A DNA stretch of 64,000 nt, taken from assembly GCA_022432975.1 (NCBI GenBank), contig CM039508.1, forward strand, positions 18,327,330 to 18,391,329. The letters are read 5' to 3'. The notes under the pieces were generated by a model. It ran no database searches and was not told where the DNA came from. It saw nothing but the letters and a program-made list of their open reading frames with translations. The first letter of the stretch is position 1, and every line of letters starts with the position of its first letter. This document shows, one piece after another, positions 35,501 through 47,064 of the stretch. This DNA comes from Begonia masoniana (Eukaryota > Streptophyta > Magnoliopsida > Cucurbitales > Begoniaceae). The translations under genes were made by a program, and so were the position numbers.

Positions 35501-36279
35501 TTTAGCTCATCGAGATACTTTTTACAGTTTCTCTTCCAATGGCCATCAACTCCACAATGGAAACATTTTCCTTTGGGCTTTTTCTGGCTTGAGCTATTCT
35601 TGTTTTCCTTGTTTGACTTGTTCCTTTTATTGGGGTTGTCCTTCCTACCTCCTGCTTGAAATGCTCCTTGACCTCTAGCCTTCTTTTGAAATTTCTTCCG
35701 CTTTTTAAGGAAAGAATGAGAAGAGGAAGGTTCAATAACATTAATCTCTCCTCTTTTCTCAACAGAAGAAATGGACTCATAGGTCGTAAGCTCGTTGAGC
35801 AACTGAGTCATATCATAACTCAGTTTGTTCATGAAGTAGTTGCTCTTGAACTGTAAGAATTGTGGGCTTAAACTTTCTAAAATCATGCCCACTTGGGTAG
35901 CATCATCAATATGGGCCCCATTTATCTCAGCTTCATGAATTGTGCTGATCATCATCAACACATGTTCTCGAACAGAGGTACCAGCTCGCATCTTGCTATT
36001 CATGACCTTCTTAATAGCTTCATGACGAGCTTGGTCAGATGGTTGACCAAACATGTTTTGAAGAGACTCCATTATCTCATAAGCAGTCTCTGTGTTCTCG
36101 AACTTTGTGTTGAGAACATCAGTCATTGAAGTAAGTAAATAACAACGAGCTTTGTCATTTACTCGTTTCCACGTTTCATACGGTTCTTTCTTCTCTTTCG
36201 TTGCATTTTCAGTAGGGACTAGAGGACACTCCTCGGTCAGAACAAACTTCAGGTTGTAATGCACAAGAATCATATTCAT
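32513..36279 (-). pseudogene. Copia gag-pol polyprotein, broken
   Basis: Gag begins within MNMILVHYNLKFVLTEECP at 36279; the usual first 25-30 residues are missing. A zinc knuckle (CFHCGVDGHWKRNC) is near 35530, the protease motif WIIDSGATNHVCCS near 35400-35435. The pre-integrase domain is largely deleted, leaving VCESCLEGKMTKRPF near 35040-35075. The integrase core has HSDVCGPM, a stop after VKCL (34790), then DRGGEY and GTPQQNGVAERRNRT. RT has KWIYKRKRG, QMDVKTAFLNG and the catalytic LYVDDILLIG (about 33480). A stop lies after SDIKT (33433). RNase H has STMEAEYIAACEA and DNSGAV, and after a frameshift near 32630 the protein ends with LADPFTKTLP and MSHLL. Confidence 0.9.
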
Positions 36280-36284
36280 GTTTT

Positions 36285-36411
36285 TTTTTTTCAGTTGACG
36301 AAATGAAACCTATCATTTAGATTTCACATGATTAAAGTTCACAGACCGGCAGAAATCCAACATTTAGATTTCTTAAAGTTAACTGTGAGGGGGGGATATA
36401 TAAAATAGGAG
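36285..36411 (-). other. Rearranged leader of the copia element containing a copied coding segment
   Basis: Between the 5' LTR remnant and gag there is no primer binding site. Instead bases 36338-36372 repeat, without a mismatch, the 35 bases at 35059-35093 that encode the FLPVCESC region of the integrase leader. The front of gag, the primer site and the inner two thirds of the 5' LTR are lost. The pattern fits deletion repair with a copied filler. Confidence 0.65.
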
Positions 36412-36909
36412 TTTACCAAGTAAATTAAAGAATAAATTAAAATAAAATAGGAGTTTGTTAAATACAATGAATTAAGATTACACATATATGACCATCATTA
36501 TGATAAAGTTATTTGTTCTAGGTTTAACGGAAATTATAAGAACAATATAATTTTATCTGGTCCAGTCCTATATAATCATATTATATAAAACTTATTTACC
36601 TTATGTCACTACATATATAGTCGGGATATAACTATGCATTCTTAATGAGATAAACTAAGTTTATGACTATGATTTATTTGAAGATTCCATACTTCAAATA
36701 TAAGTCATGGACTTGTTTTGGTTATTACTCTTTATATTATATCCCTTATATATACAATATATATGTCAATATAAAGTTTGCACAAATAACCAAGAAATTT
36801 TCTCTGAATTTTATAAAGCATGATCTTTAAATGCAAGCATAATATTAATCAATTTAAATAATATAACTGTTCTATTACATTTGCTTGTTTGGGCACATAA
36901 TTCCCAACA
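36412..36909 (-). mobile_element. Truncated 5' LTR of the copia element
   Basis: Aligns with 32005-32498 of the 3' LTR with only a few differences (for example ATATACAATATATAT against ATATACCATATATAT). The LTR start TGTTGGG is intact at 36909. About 1 kb of the LTR, including the TATA region, is missing on the gag side. Confidence 0.85.
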
Positions 36910-39116
36910 CTGTGACCCGCCTCAGTGGCAATCAACTATCGCCTGATATTTCATCAGCCAATCACAACCCAGAATGACGTCAAATTGCCTCAAAGGCAGG
37001 ACGATAAGATCAGCTGAAAACTTGCAGTCGTCAATCACCACACAAACTGATCTGCAGATATATGCAACTCCACTCTTGTCGCCCAGCGGAGTATTAAAAA
37101 AGAAAGGGTTTTCCATCTCTTCGATGGCCAAACCCAACACCTCGGCAAACTCAGCAGAAATAAACGAATGCGACCCCCCAGTATCAAACAACACCCGAGC
37201 AAAATTATGAAAGATAAGAATCGTACCATCCATAACTGCCGGCTGATCAGGCATAGGAAAGTACTCGGCCCGGTCTACTGCATATAACTGGCCAGCAACT
37301 CCCTTACCCTTCTGATCGTGACCACGGCCGCTAGCTCTGGAAGTAGATCCACGAAATCCACCTGTCCTCTGCTGTTGAACAGGAGGGGAATCACTCGCAA
37401 AGGGCTGCCCAATCGGTCGGTAAGGAGTATCAAAGACGGGCCTATCCTCTGCTCGGCGCTGGGGAGTCTGAAACTGAGCCTGCTGAAAAGGGGGTTGGGT
37501 CTGTCCCCGATGCTGGCCCGGAGGGGAGAATGACTCTGTAGCTGCGGGAATATGAAAGGAGTGTCGGGGCTGCTGCCCCTGAGAGGAGAATGACTCAGTA
37601 GCTGCGGGAATATGAAAGGAGTGTCGCGGCTGCTGCCCCTGAGAGAAGAATGACTCAGTAGTGCGGGAATAAGCGGCTGCTGCCCCTGAGAGGAGAATGA
37701 CTCAGTAGCTGCGGGAATATGAAAGGAGTGTCGCGGCTGCTGCCCCTGAGAGAAGAATGACTCAGTAGCTGCGGGAATATGAAAGGAGTGTCGCGGTTAC
37801 TGCCCCTGAGAGGAGAATGACTCAGTAGCTGCGGGAATATGAAAGGAGTGTCGCGGCTGCTGCCCCTGAGAGGAGAATGACTCAGTAGCTGCGGGAATAT
37901 GAAAGGAGTGTCGCGGCTGCTGCCCCTGAGAGGAGAATGACTCAGTAGCTGCGGGAATATGAAAGGAGTGTCGCGGCTGCTGCCCCTGAGAGGAGAATGA
38001 CTCAGTAGCTGCGGGAATATGAAAGGAGTGTCGGGGCTGCTGCCCCTGAGAGGAGAATGACTCAGTAGCTGCGGGAATATGAAAGGAGTGTCGCGGCTGC
38101 TGCCCCTGAGAGAAGAATGACTCAGTAGCTGCGGGAATATGAAAGGAGTGTCGCGGCTGCTGCCCCTGAGAGCTCAGTAGATGCGGGAATTGAAAAGGAG
38201 TGTCGCGGCTGCTGCCCCTGAAGAAGAATGAATCAGTAGCTGCGGTGAATATGAAATTAGTGTCGCGGTTACTCTGCCACCTGAGGATTGGTTAAGCGGA
38301 CATTCTCTCCTAAAATGACGCGGCTTGCCAAGGTTGTCAAGATAAGGGAGCTGACCCGGTATCTGACAACCTGTCGCTGACCCCAGTCCTATGCTCTTTC
38401 CTCCTTGAACATGACGGTCTGAGCCATGCTGGAGAGGTGCCATCACCAGAGCTGCATAACCTCTCTATCCTTAGGGCGGCTTCATAAGCTCCAAGCAAGC
38501 TGTCATACTGGTTCATGACCATAATTCGCTTGATACCGAAATTTAAGCCCTGAACAAATTTAATAACTTGGGCCTCCACACTGACCCCACTAGAGTATGG
38601 CAACAAGTGAACAAAACGATTATAATAATAGGTCACAAACATAGACCCCTGTACTAGCTCGTAGTAGGCTCTAGTCATCATACCCCTATACTCTCTGCTG
38701 CTGAACTGACTATGAAATAGAGAAGTAAACTCAGCCCATTCCATAGACTCGACATTGGACTGACTGCGGATGACTGTCCACTAACGCCTAGCTGCCTCCC
38801 TCAGAAAATGGGCAGCTATAGAAACTCTGGACTCAGCCGGCGTCTGGAGAGTCTCGAAGTTAAGCTCCATAACCTTGAGCCAGTTCTCAGCCTCCGCTGT
38901 ATCAGTGCCCCCCACAAAGGTTGGAGGGTTGAGTTGGTTGAACTCGCAAAAGTATACCCCTCGGGTGGTCGTCGAAGCAGGGGTGAGATCAGGGCTAGAA
39001 ACAGGAGCCGGAGGTGGAGCCTGAGCACCACTCACTAAGTTCCGTAAAGCCTCCAATATAGAAGACATGGTGCTACGGTCCGAATCGGGGGTCTGAGGAA
39101 CTCTCATCCTTGGCAT
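36910..39116 (-). pseudogene. Element C gag and protease with expanded linker
   Basis: Gag starts at the ATG at 39114-39116 (MPRMRVPQTPDSDRS) and includes FNQLNPPTFVGGTDTAEAENWLKVMELNFE, then MEWAEFTSLFHSQFSS and KFVQGLNFGI (38337-38744). A degraded zinc knuckle ends with HFRRECPLNQ near 38300. A Gln-rich linker made of 20-residue repeats follows (37535-38280), then QFQTPQRRAEDRPVFDTPYRP. The protease has LFDTGGSHSFISAEFA (DTG) and FDVILGCDWLMKYQAIVDC; it breaks off at 36910 against the copia LTR. Gag forms the particle, protease matures it. Frame breaks occur in the repeats and near 38780. Confidence 0.8.
37535..38280 (-). repeat. 60 bp tandem repeat inside gag, about 13 units (20-residue protein repeat)
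   Basis: Thirteen head-to-tail units of about 60 bp, ten nearly identical, contain GAATGACTCAGTAGCTGCGG on the plus strand. In the gag frame each encodes IPAATESFSS followed by QGQQPRHSFH. Two units are short (about 50 bp, near 37645 and 38171) and shift the frame. The last unit next to the zinc knuckle is the most diverged, so growth was toward the protease side. Confidence 0.9.
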
Positions 39117-39243
39117 CGTGACACTTCTGCAAAACATGAGATTGTACCACATTAGCACTTTTCATTAATCATTCTTTCCATGTACTCTACTACTGCTTAT
39201 ATTTGATCTCAAACATTTGTCACTAAGAGGTCATTGAACCTTG

Positions 39244-39255
39244 CGCTCTGATACC
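39244..39255 (-). other. Primer binding site of element C
   Basis: The minus strand reads TGGTATCAGAGC, the initiator tRNA-Met site, 9 bases from the LTR end at 39265. Confidence 0.9.
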
Positions 39256-39264
39256 AATAAATTT

Positions 39265-41767
39265 CTATCGCAACACGAGAAGAGGCCTAACAGAAATGCC
39301 AGGTTAAACGATCAACCTCAGGGAGGTCCACCGTCTAACCTAAGGTAAAAATGCGGAAGATTTAACGCAAATCCAGGACCTCCTCGAAGTAACAAATATG
39401 ATAGTACAAACAATAATAGAAATACAAGATAAATGAAAATAATTACATGCCAAAGTAAGGTACAATCTCGAATGTCTTACATAATACAAAGCTGCAGGAA
39501 ATAAAAGGTGAGACTCTAGGAAAATCCAAATACGACAGAGCTCACTTTCTAGTCTTCCTTCCTTTACCTGTAGAGAAGGAGTCATTGGGGTGAGTGACAA
39601 ACTCAGTATGAGATGTTATACCTACCACTCAAAGGATGCATGCCTTATTAAATCAATGCACGTTTTTAAAAAATCAAAACCAGTTTCCATGTTATTTATT
39701 TCTCTTCTTATTATCCATTTAAAACGGTTGAGGGGGCTAACGATAAAATAAGTATAAATAGGGAACATAGGCCCACATCAACAATACTATCATAAAAATA
39801 TATATCCAGGTGTACAGTGAAAAAGGAGGTCACTCACGGATCCTCCGAACCACACCAACACAGAAAGGCCGCGATAACACCAGGCAGGGCCTCATAGGGA
39901 GAAGAGAAAAGGGTCAACCACCAGGAGGGACGAACTACTCAGCTCTGGACCACCGGGACACACGCGCTAGGGCACACCAGGAGGGACAAACCACTCAACC
40001 CTGGGCCCAAGGGGACCATACAGTGGACTTCTCATACCGGGGTAGCAACGAACAGACACTGGCCAGGTCGGGTAACTGGGCGAGCATGTCTCCGAGCCCA
40101 TTCCGCCTATTATCAGGGGGCGTACCCTACATTCCGCCTATTATAAGGGGGCGTACCCTTCCCAAACAAATGTGGGGAGTACCACAATCACTAGACAAAA
40201 CCCCCTGATACTCTTAGCTGGGCCCCGCCAAGAGTGCCAGACGGTTATCTCCAGTATCAAGCTCCAAAGGCACAGCAGAAAACCAATGCATGAACAATAT
40301 CAAATGCATGTATAAAACCATTTGCATGCCAAACATGATAAATCTCATGACAAATCCCAAATCCAGCCAGTCGGCAAAGACAAGTAAAACATGGCATCTC
40401 AAATCTAATAGGCAGTATGAATCGGTCAAAAAGTACACGTGCCACTATATGCGAAATAATCATGCTAGTAAAAATGCCGACGTCAATACTAGTGGTATCC
40501 CACCAAAAATAATATACGTGCATGCAATGATAGGTATAATGTAGTAAACATAATAACCCATACCCCTGCGGCGAGTCCTCCTATCCTCGGTAAATCGTGG
40601 CTCCTCGGTAATAGTCTCAAACTCAACAAAATCCTCTGAATCTGAGAAACAACACAAGGAAGGAATCCCGTTAAGGTCCAATTGGGTTCATAAACGATAT
40701 AAAATGCAAACCAGGGCGAAAACGGTTCAAAACGATTCAGGTTGACTTTTGGTCAAAAGTCAATGCAGGTCAAAGTCAAATGGTCAAAGTCAACGATTGA
40801 CTTTGACTAATTGGACCGGACCGATTTGGTTCAGTTCTGGTCAGGTCGGACAGGTTCGGGTCCAGACCGATTCGGGTTGAGTTAAACCTAAATTGGCCGG
40901 GTCAGGTTCGGATCGGGTTGGGTTGACCCAGCCTGTTAGGCTCGGGTCAGACCCAAAATGCCCCAACTGGGCCCGGGTCGAACCTTGCCCAAAAGGCTAA
41001 TGGGTCTGGGCCTGGCCTGGCCTGGCCCGGCCCGAACCCGGGTGGGCTTGGCCAATCACAGCAGGCCCAACTCGGCCTTGGGCCCGAGTCAACTCGGCCC
41101 ATTGCCCGAGTTGACTCAGACCACAGTCGAGTTGACCCGGCCGGCAAAAGTCGAACGCCGACGACACGCTGGCGACCTATCCGCGTCGGAAAAATCACGA
41201 TTTCTAACCTGTTTTTTGCCAAAATTCGTTTCCAACGCGTTCCTCGACTATTTTCCAGTCGATTCCTACCAAAAATATCCAAAAATCGACTCAAAATCAC
41301 CTATCTCACAAAACCTAAAAACCCGAAACTTCTCGGGCGAAAATCGGGAGATAGAGAGCTTACCTTCGAAAACTCTCTTCGTCAACGTTGATCTACGCTT
41401 CGAGACGAACGTTTTAACACTAAGATCTTGACGAACAGAGACGGATCGGACGTCGGCGATATCTCTCCCTCGCGCGGCTCTCTCTCCGTTTCTCTCTCTC
41501 TCTCTTCTGGTTTTGCTGAACAGAATCAAACGATAAGGTTTCATTCTGAAACTTTATCTTTTCATTTAAATTTATTATTTTATTTTATTATTTCATTTAA
41601 AATTTATTTAATTCTTTTATTTAATTTACAATAAATACCTTTCAGGTTCGCTTTTACGATTTCTATTCCTACCGTAAATTAACAAAATTGCTCCCAATAT
41701 TTACACTAAAAATTCGCAAAAACTTTATTGAAAATTTTACAACCACTAAAATTTGGCGGACATTACA
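39265..41767 (-). mobile_element. 5' LTR of element C
   Basis: It runs from TATCGCAACACGAG (the terminal TG mutated to TA) to GCGGACATTACA and aligns with the 3' LTR at 14111. The bases outside its right end, ATCTC, pair with ATCTA outside the 3' LTR. It contains a CT tract at about 41490-41510 not present in the other copy. Confidence 0.85.
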
Positions 41768-43144
41768 ATCTCCTTGACAAACTCTGAGTTGGGAGTTCTT
41801 CTAGGGTTACCAAATGCTTATCTGGATGTTGTTTTAGTGTCTTGGGATTGTTGTGCATCTCTGTACGTGGTAGTTCATAAAATGAAGAGAAGATAAGGAG
41901 GAGGGGGAGAATTCCAAGAAGTGATTTTGAGGACTCCTTCCATCTTTGAATATGTTATTTTTTTAATCTTTTAAGGAAGTCTTAATGGGCGATGGAGAAG
42001 GGAGTGGGAAGATTGATGACTATCTCACGGCTCTACCAGACTCTTCTGATGCCTTATAGAAACCTTCGTTGTAGAGGCCGAAATTGGTCACCGAAATGGA
42101 GATTACTGAGGACCGCCTTGGTTCGTGGATACACGCACCGAGAAGGAGTCGCAGAAAGCCATTGGGAGAAGTGAGAATTCATCGCGATCTGGCAGAAATT
42201 TCACAAAGTTGAATGGGACGAGATCAACCCCGATCTCTAAGGCCAAAGAAATTATTTAGGAGGATATTAACCTGATCCCCTCCTTATGGGGTAATGATTA
42301 AAGAAAAGCTATCGGTGCCTTCAAAATTTAGCCCGAAAGCAAAGCCTCCAAAGAAGCCCAACCACCAAGCCCAGAAACGTAACCACCCAAATGCTTTGCA
42401 GCTTTGTCTTCGGACCCTGAACCCCTCCATAGGGAAGTCTGGTGAATATCAGACACTTCCTGCTGAGGCGATGATCTCTTTGTTGGGCAAAACTCTCCCT
42501 CTCAGTCAAAACAGTGATGTGCAGCGTTCGCTCACAGCTTTGGAGTCCATTGTTCTGCAACCTTTGTCTGAAAGTTTGGAGGGTCATTTTGCAGTGAGGA
42601 TCCTTGATGGCAATACTCTCCCTTTAATGCGGAATCTTCTTAACCAGGATCTGAGCGGTTCCTTCTCCTCTCTACACAGAACAGGGAATGTGGGTAAACC
42701 TCCGGATGGTAAGATGTCAATGACATTACGTAATAGATTGAAAGTCAAAGTCTCGGGCAAGAAAAGTTCTCGGAATTCTTCAGGCCGATTGATTTCAGAC
42801 GTCTTGGGGAATAAAGAGAACACATTTGACAGTATTTTGGAGGAGACTCTCGCAGAAGCTGGGCTTGACTCTCGCGATGTTGTAGCAGTTGCGGGTCAGC
42901 TGATGGAGTGTCAGTTTGAATTGGGTGATTTTCCATCATTTTCGTTTTTTTTTCTTAAGACATACAACTTTTTGTTTGGAACTGCCAAGGTATTGGAAGT
43001 GATAACTTTGGCATAATTATTAGATGTTTTCTGAAGCAGTATAAGTCTGAAATTCTTGTTCTTTCTTGAGCTCAGGGAAAGTGCCTCTCAGGCTGATTTT
43101 TTCATAAAAAATTTGGGCTTCGAGCAACTTCATCGTGTTTGTCA
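41768..43144 (+). pseudogene. LINE (non-LTR retrotransposon) fragment: ORF1 tail and start of ORF2
   Basis: An open frame at 42294-43016 (240 codons) is basic and rich in Pro, Lys and Ser, as is common for the end of plant LINE ORF1, although no DUF4283 or knuckle motif is visible in it. In another frame, starting near 42970, the sequence reads WNCQGIGSDNFGIIIRCFLKQ and then, after a small shift, SASQADFFIKNLGFEQLHRV, the opening of an AP-endonuclease domain of a plant L1-type ORF2. The endonuclease is cut at 43144 by the LTR of element E. Upstream pieces (EITEDRLGSWIHAP near 42105) are probably ORF1 in a third frame. The first 200 bases after element C hold nothing I can name. Confidence 0.6.
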
Positions 43145-44870
43145 TGTCCCAAAGGGGACCTGAGATAGAACGAGGAACGACCAACCCAAAAATCGAGTCA
43201 ACCGTCCAACTCTTAAACTTATTTACTGAAAAAACACAGCAGACAATTTATAAATTTAGATGAAGTCAGGGCCCATTACAGATAAATTACACAGGTCCAA
43301 CAAGTAGCACTAGATGGTGCGATGATATATGTCCAAATAAAGTCACTCAACGGAGGTGCATACCATGAAGCTTACAAGTTCCCACTAGTATCTAACATTA
43401 AATTTAAAACGAGTCTTAAAAAAAAAACTATTAATTAGGAGAATTCTTGCTTCCGATCCAGTAAGTAAAGCTCTTATTGATTAGATCCTAAAAAAAAATG
43501 TATTTGTTTGGGTGAGTCGACTAAGGTCCAACAAGTAGCACCAGATGGTGCGATGATATATGTCCAAATAAAGTCACTCAACGAAGGTGCATACCATGAA
43601 GCTTACAAGTTCCCACTAGTATCTAACATTAAATTTAAAACGAGTCTTAAAAAAAAAAAACTATTAATTAGGAGAATTCTTGCTTCCGATCCAGTAAGTA
43701 AAGCTCTTATTGATTAGATCCTAAAAAAAAAATGTAGTTGTTTGGGGTGAGTCGACTAAACTCAATAGAGGTAGAGTGTATTTCTAGCATTTATAAAATA
43801 TTATGCATAAATTTAATAAAAGTGCAGTTATGCAATTTTAACAATGTTCAGCGAAAATGAAGTCACTCACGGACTTCGAGTACACTAGGCCATTGACCAA
43901 AACATCGACATTCGACAGTCGCACACCACAAATTACCCTGATCAGGTTTAGGGTTTCGCACCCAAGGACGCAGCTCCAGCTGTCCTATTACTTCTAGTTA
44001 AAACCACACAATTTTTACCAATGATAAAATATGCAGTTGATAAATTTGTTAATGAAATAATAACACAAAATTAAATAAATATTTTATGCTAATGAAATGG
44101 ATTAGGATAATACTTGACAAAAAATAAAATAAACCCAACCTGCAATGGCCTATCCAATCCAAAGCTCAATGAGTTCGCATTTTAGCACAATAAATTGGCA
44201 CCTAGCAAAGAATAAAATCATTCATTATTTTGTGCTGTTTTATCTTCCAATTTATTCTCAAAAGATGGTATGGATCAATTTGGGCAATTAACCTACAAAT
44301 TTGGTCTCATGTCCTTAACAGTTTGAACTTGACGATAATAAGCATATAACTTTGTTCAAACAATTTCCGACATTGCCAATAACAACATGCAATTTCTCCA
44401 TAAATTGGCCAAATCTTCAATCTTCTTCTCTGAAAAATATCTCTCTTCCATTTACAGCATCAGAACAAAGAACATAACAAATTTATCCATCCAAGCTGAG
44501 AAAAAAAATGCAACCGTTAATCCAACTCTTCCAAATATGACAGATAAATCAAAACACAAGGGTTTGAGTTCTTACTTCCAAATCGTTCTTCGTCCAATAT
44601 TGTCTCACAAGGGTTGAAAAAGAATATGCTAGTGATGTTTTTGAAACAGAAATCGTTTGAATCGGAGGCCAAATTGTCGTCGGCCGATTTTCCCTCTAGG
44701 TTTTTACTTCTCTGTTCTTAGGGCGCGGGCTCTAGTAGAGAAAACCTGAAACAAAAGGAGAACTTAAATGAGAAATAGGAGTGTACATGTGGCAATTAAT
44801 TTAGAGAAAAGAAAATTACCTTTTTGTCCTCTGACGTTTTCTCCCCCAAAATTAGCTAGTGGGTTTCACA
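43145..44870 (-). mobile_element. 3' LTR of element E
   Basis: It runs from TGTCCCAAAGGGGACC to GTGGGTTTCACA (1726 bp), next to a polypurine tract on its right, so it is the 3' LTR of the minus-strand element at 44885-47064. It holds a 231 bp tandem duplication. It belongs to a different family from the A, B, D and F LTRs and lacks their minisatellites. Confidence 0.8.
43294..43755. repeat. 231 bp tandem duplication in the E LTR
   Basis: Two almost identical copies start at GGTCCAACAAGTAGCA (43294 and 43525); differences are a few substitutions and changes in A-run length. Confidence 0.9.
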
Positions 44871-44884
44871 TTCTCCTCCACTCA
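44871..44884 (-). other. Polypurine tract of element E
   Basis: The minus strand reads TGAGTGGAGGAGAA directly before the LTR start TGTGAAACCC. Confidence 0.8.
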
Positions 44885-47064
44885 ATGAAATTTTGTCCTC
44901 AAAATTTGGGTCAACTATGGTCATATCACTAAATAGTTGGGGATACTTTATTCTCATCTCTGATTCAAGTTCCCAAGTGGTTTCTATTTCACTATGATTC
45001 TTCCATTGCACTCTTACTAAGGGTACCACACGACAATGCAGTACCTTGATATCTTGGCTTAAAATTTTCTCAGGCTCTTTCTCGTAGGAGACATCTTCCT
45101 GGATAAGTACTATGGTCCAGGATATGACATGTGATGAATCAGAGATATATTTCCTCAATATAGAGACATAGAAGACATTATGAACATAGTTCAACTGTGG
45201 TGGTAAATTTAAACGGTAGGCCACTGAACCAACTTGTTCTGTGATTCAAAACAGACTAATATATCTGGGAGCCAATTTTCCTTTTACACCAAAACGACTT
45301 ATACCACGACGAGGTCTTACTTTCAAAAACACTAAATCATCTATTTCAAACTCGACCTCCTTCTCAAAAGGTCAGCATAATTTTTTTTGCGGCTTTGAAC
45401 TGTTCTCAATCTTTCTTTAATTATTTGTACCTTCTCGGTTGTCTCTCGAATCATATCGGGTCCGAGAGTAACACGTTTCTCGGTCTCAGCCCAACATAGA
45501 GGTGACCTACAAGGTTTTCAATATAAGGTTTTATAAGGCAATATTCCAATACTGGTTTGGTTACTATTGTTATAGACAAACTCCACTAAAGGCAAATGGT
45601 TTATCCAACTATCTTCAAAATCCAAAACACATGATCTCAGCATATCTTCAAGAATCTGAATAGTACGCTCTGACTGACCATCTGGTTGAGGGTGGTCTGC
45701 TGTACTCAAATTCAATTCGGTGCCCAAGGGTTTTTAGAGGGCTTTCCAAAACTTTGATGTGAACTTCAGATCTCTATAAGAAACTATACTCGGGGAACAC
45801 CATATAGACGAATAATGTTTTCAACATACAACTTACTTAACTTAATTAAGGAAAAATCCATCTTGACTTGAACAAAATGGGCCGACTTTGTTAATCTATC
45901 AACAATCACTCACACAACATCAAATTTCTGTACTGTCCTCGGCAAACCCATTACAAAATCCATGGTGATCTTATGCCACTTCCACTCGGGAATAGGTAAG
46001 GGCTGTAATAACTCAGCTGGTCTCTGATACTCAGCCTTAACTTGTTGACAAGTCAAACATTGAGAAACGTAGTCTGCCATATCTCGTTTCATTCCAACCC
46101 ACCAATACTGACATTTCAGGTCATAATACATCTTAGTGCTACCTGGGTGTATAGCAAATTTGGATTTGTGGGCTTCTTTTAAAATAGTTTGTCTCAACTC
46201 TGAATCTTTAGACACCACAACTCACTTTTTGAATAACAAAAACCTGTCAGAGCTGACTTCCCAACCGTCAAATTGTTCACCAGACTGAATCTTTTTAAGT
46301 CTTTCTTTTAATTCATCGTCAAACTTCTACACGTCTTTAACATGATAAAGGAGTGTAGGGGTAGCAACCAAATTAAATACTCGAACTGTTTGACTATCTT
46401 CCTGGTAATGCAGTTCATAATCTTCTATAGTCATACACCTCCTCCAATATTCTAACAAAAGACTAGAAAGAGATCCCTGAGAGTAACGACTCAAGGCATC
46501 AGCTACAACATTAGCCTTTCCAAGGTGGTACTCTAAAGTAAAATCATAATCTCCTATATACTCCATCCATCGACACTGTCGAAGATTTAGATCACGCTGC
46601 TTAAATAAATACTTTAAACTCTTATGATCAAAAAATATTTCGAATCTAGCTCTGTATAAATAACTTCGCCAAATTTTTAGAATAAAAATAATAGCAGTTA
46701 ACTCCAAATCGTATATAGGGTAATTTTGCTCATGCGCCTTTAGCTGTTGAGATGCATATGCTATTACTTTGTCTTGCTGCATTAAAACACATCCCAATCT
46801 TACTTCTGACGCATCTGTATATACTGCATACGGTAAGCTTTCCTCGGGTACTGCTAAAACTGGCTCAGTAGTCAACTTCTGCTTGAGTTCTTCAAAAGCC
46901 ATCTGATATTTATCGTCCCAAATAAACTTTATGTCTTTACTAGGTAATTGAGTTAAAGGCATAGCAATAGAAGAAAATTTTTGGATGAACCGTCGATAAT
47001 GTCCTGCCAAACCCAAGAAACTTCGTACATCAATAACATTCTTGGGCGGTTTTCATTCTAACAC
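44885..47064 (-). pseudogene. Element E pol fragment: RT tail, RNase H, integrase, chromodomain
   Basis: From 47064 leftward the frame gives the RT connection ([18 protein letters not shown]), RNase H ([21 protein letters not shown], then [18 protein letters not shown] and [15 protein letters not shown]), the integrase zinc domain (HKSKFAIHPGSTKMYYDL, CLTCQQVKAEYQRP at 45990-46170), core pieces (MDFVMGLPRT; DHPQPDGQSERTIQ at 45670-45720) and a chromodomain tail (VRVQWKNHSEIETTWELESEM at about 44935-45010). Gag, protease and most of RT are missing, cut by the LTR of element F at 47065. Several stops and shifts (near 46240, 45900, 45520 and 45240) show it is old. Confidence 0.85.

Larger units (their letters stand above)
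30981..36909 (-). mobile_element. Ty1/copia element inserted in the A1 5' LTR
   Basis: A 3' LTR (30981-32498), polypurine tract, gag-protease-integrase-RT-RNase H coding region and a truncated 5' LTR (36412-36909) lie on the minus strand. The domain order, with integrase before RT, defines Ty1/copia. The two LTRs are nearly identical over their shared 500 bases, so this is the youngest-looking layer. The right flank is element C sequence rather than A1, so a deletion followed insertion. Confidence 0.9.
14111..41767 (-). mobile_element. Element C: complete but heavily invaded chromovirus (outer layer of the nest)
   Basis: Both LTRs (14111-16584 and 39265-41767), the polypurine tract, the primer binding site, gag, protease, reverse transcriptase, RNase H, integrase and a chromodomain-type tail can be traced on the minus strand. 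The flanking bases are ATCTA at 14106-14110 and ATCTC at 41768-41772, a target duplication with one mismatch. Two insertions lie inside: solo LTR D (17476-19954) and the A1 plus copia block (22022-36909). Without them the element is about 10.3 kb. Some C sequence between protease and reverse transcriptase is missing at the A1/copia insertion. Confidence 0.85.

Noticed and set aside
42294..43016. 240-codon frame taken as a host gene
   Set aside because: The neighbouring frame opens an AP-endonuclease of a LINE at its 3' end, so ORF1 of a LINE is the simpler reading; I keep the doubt in the feature confidence.
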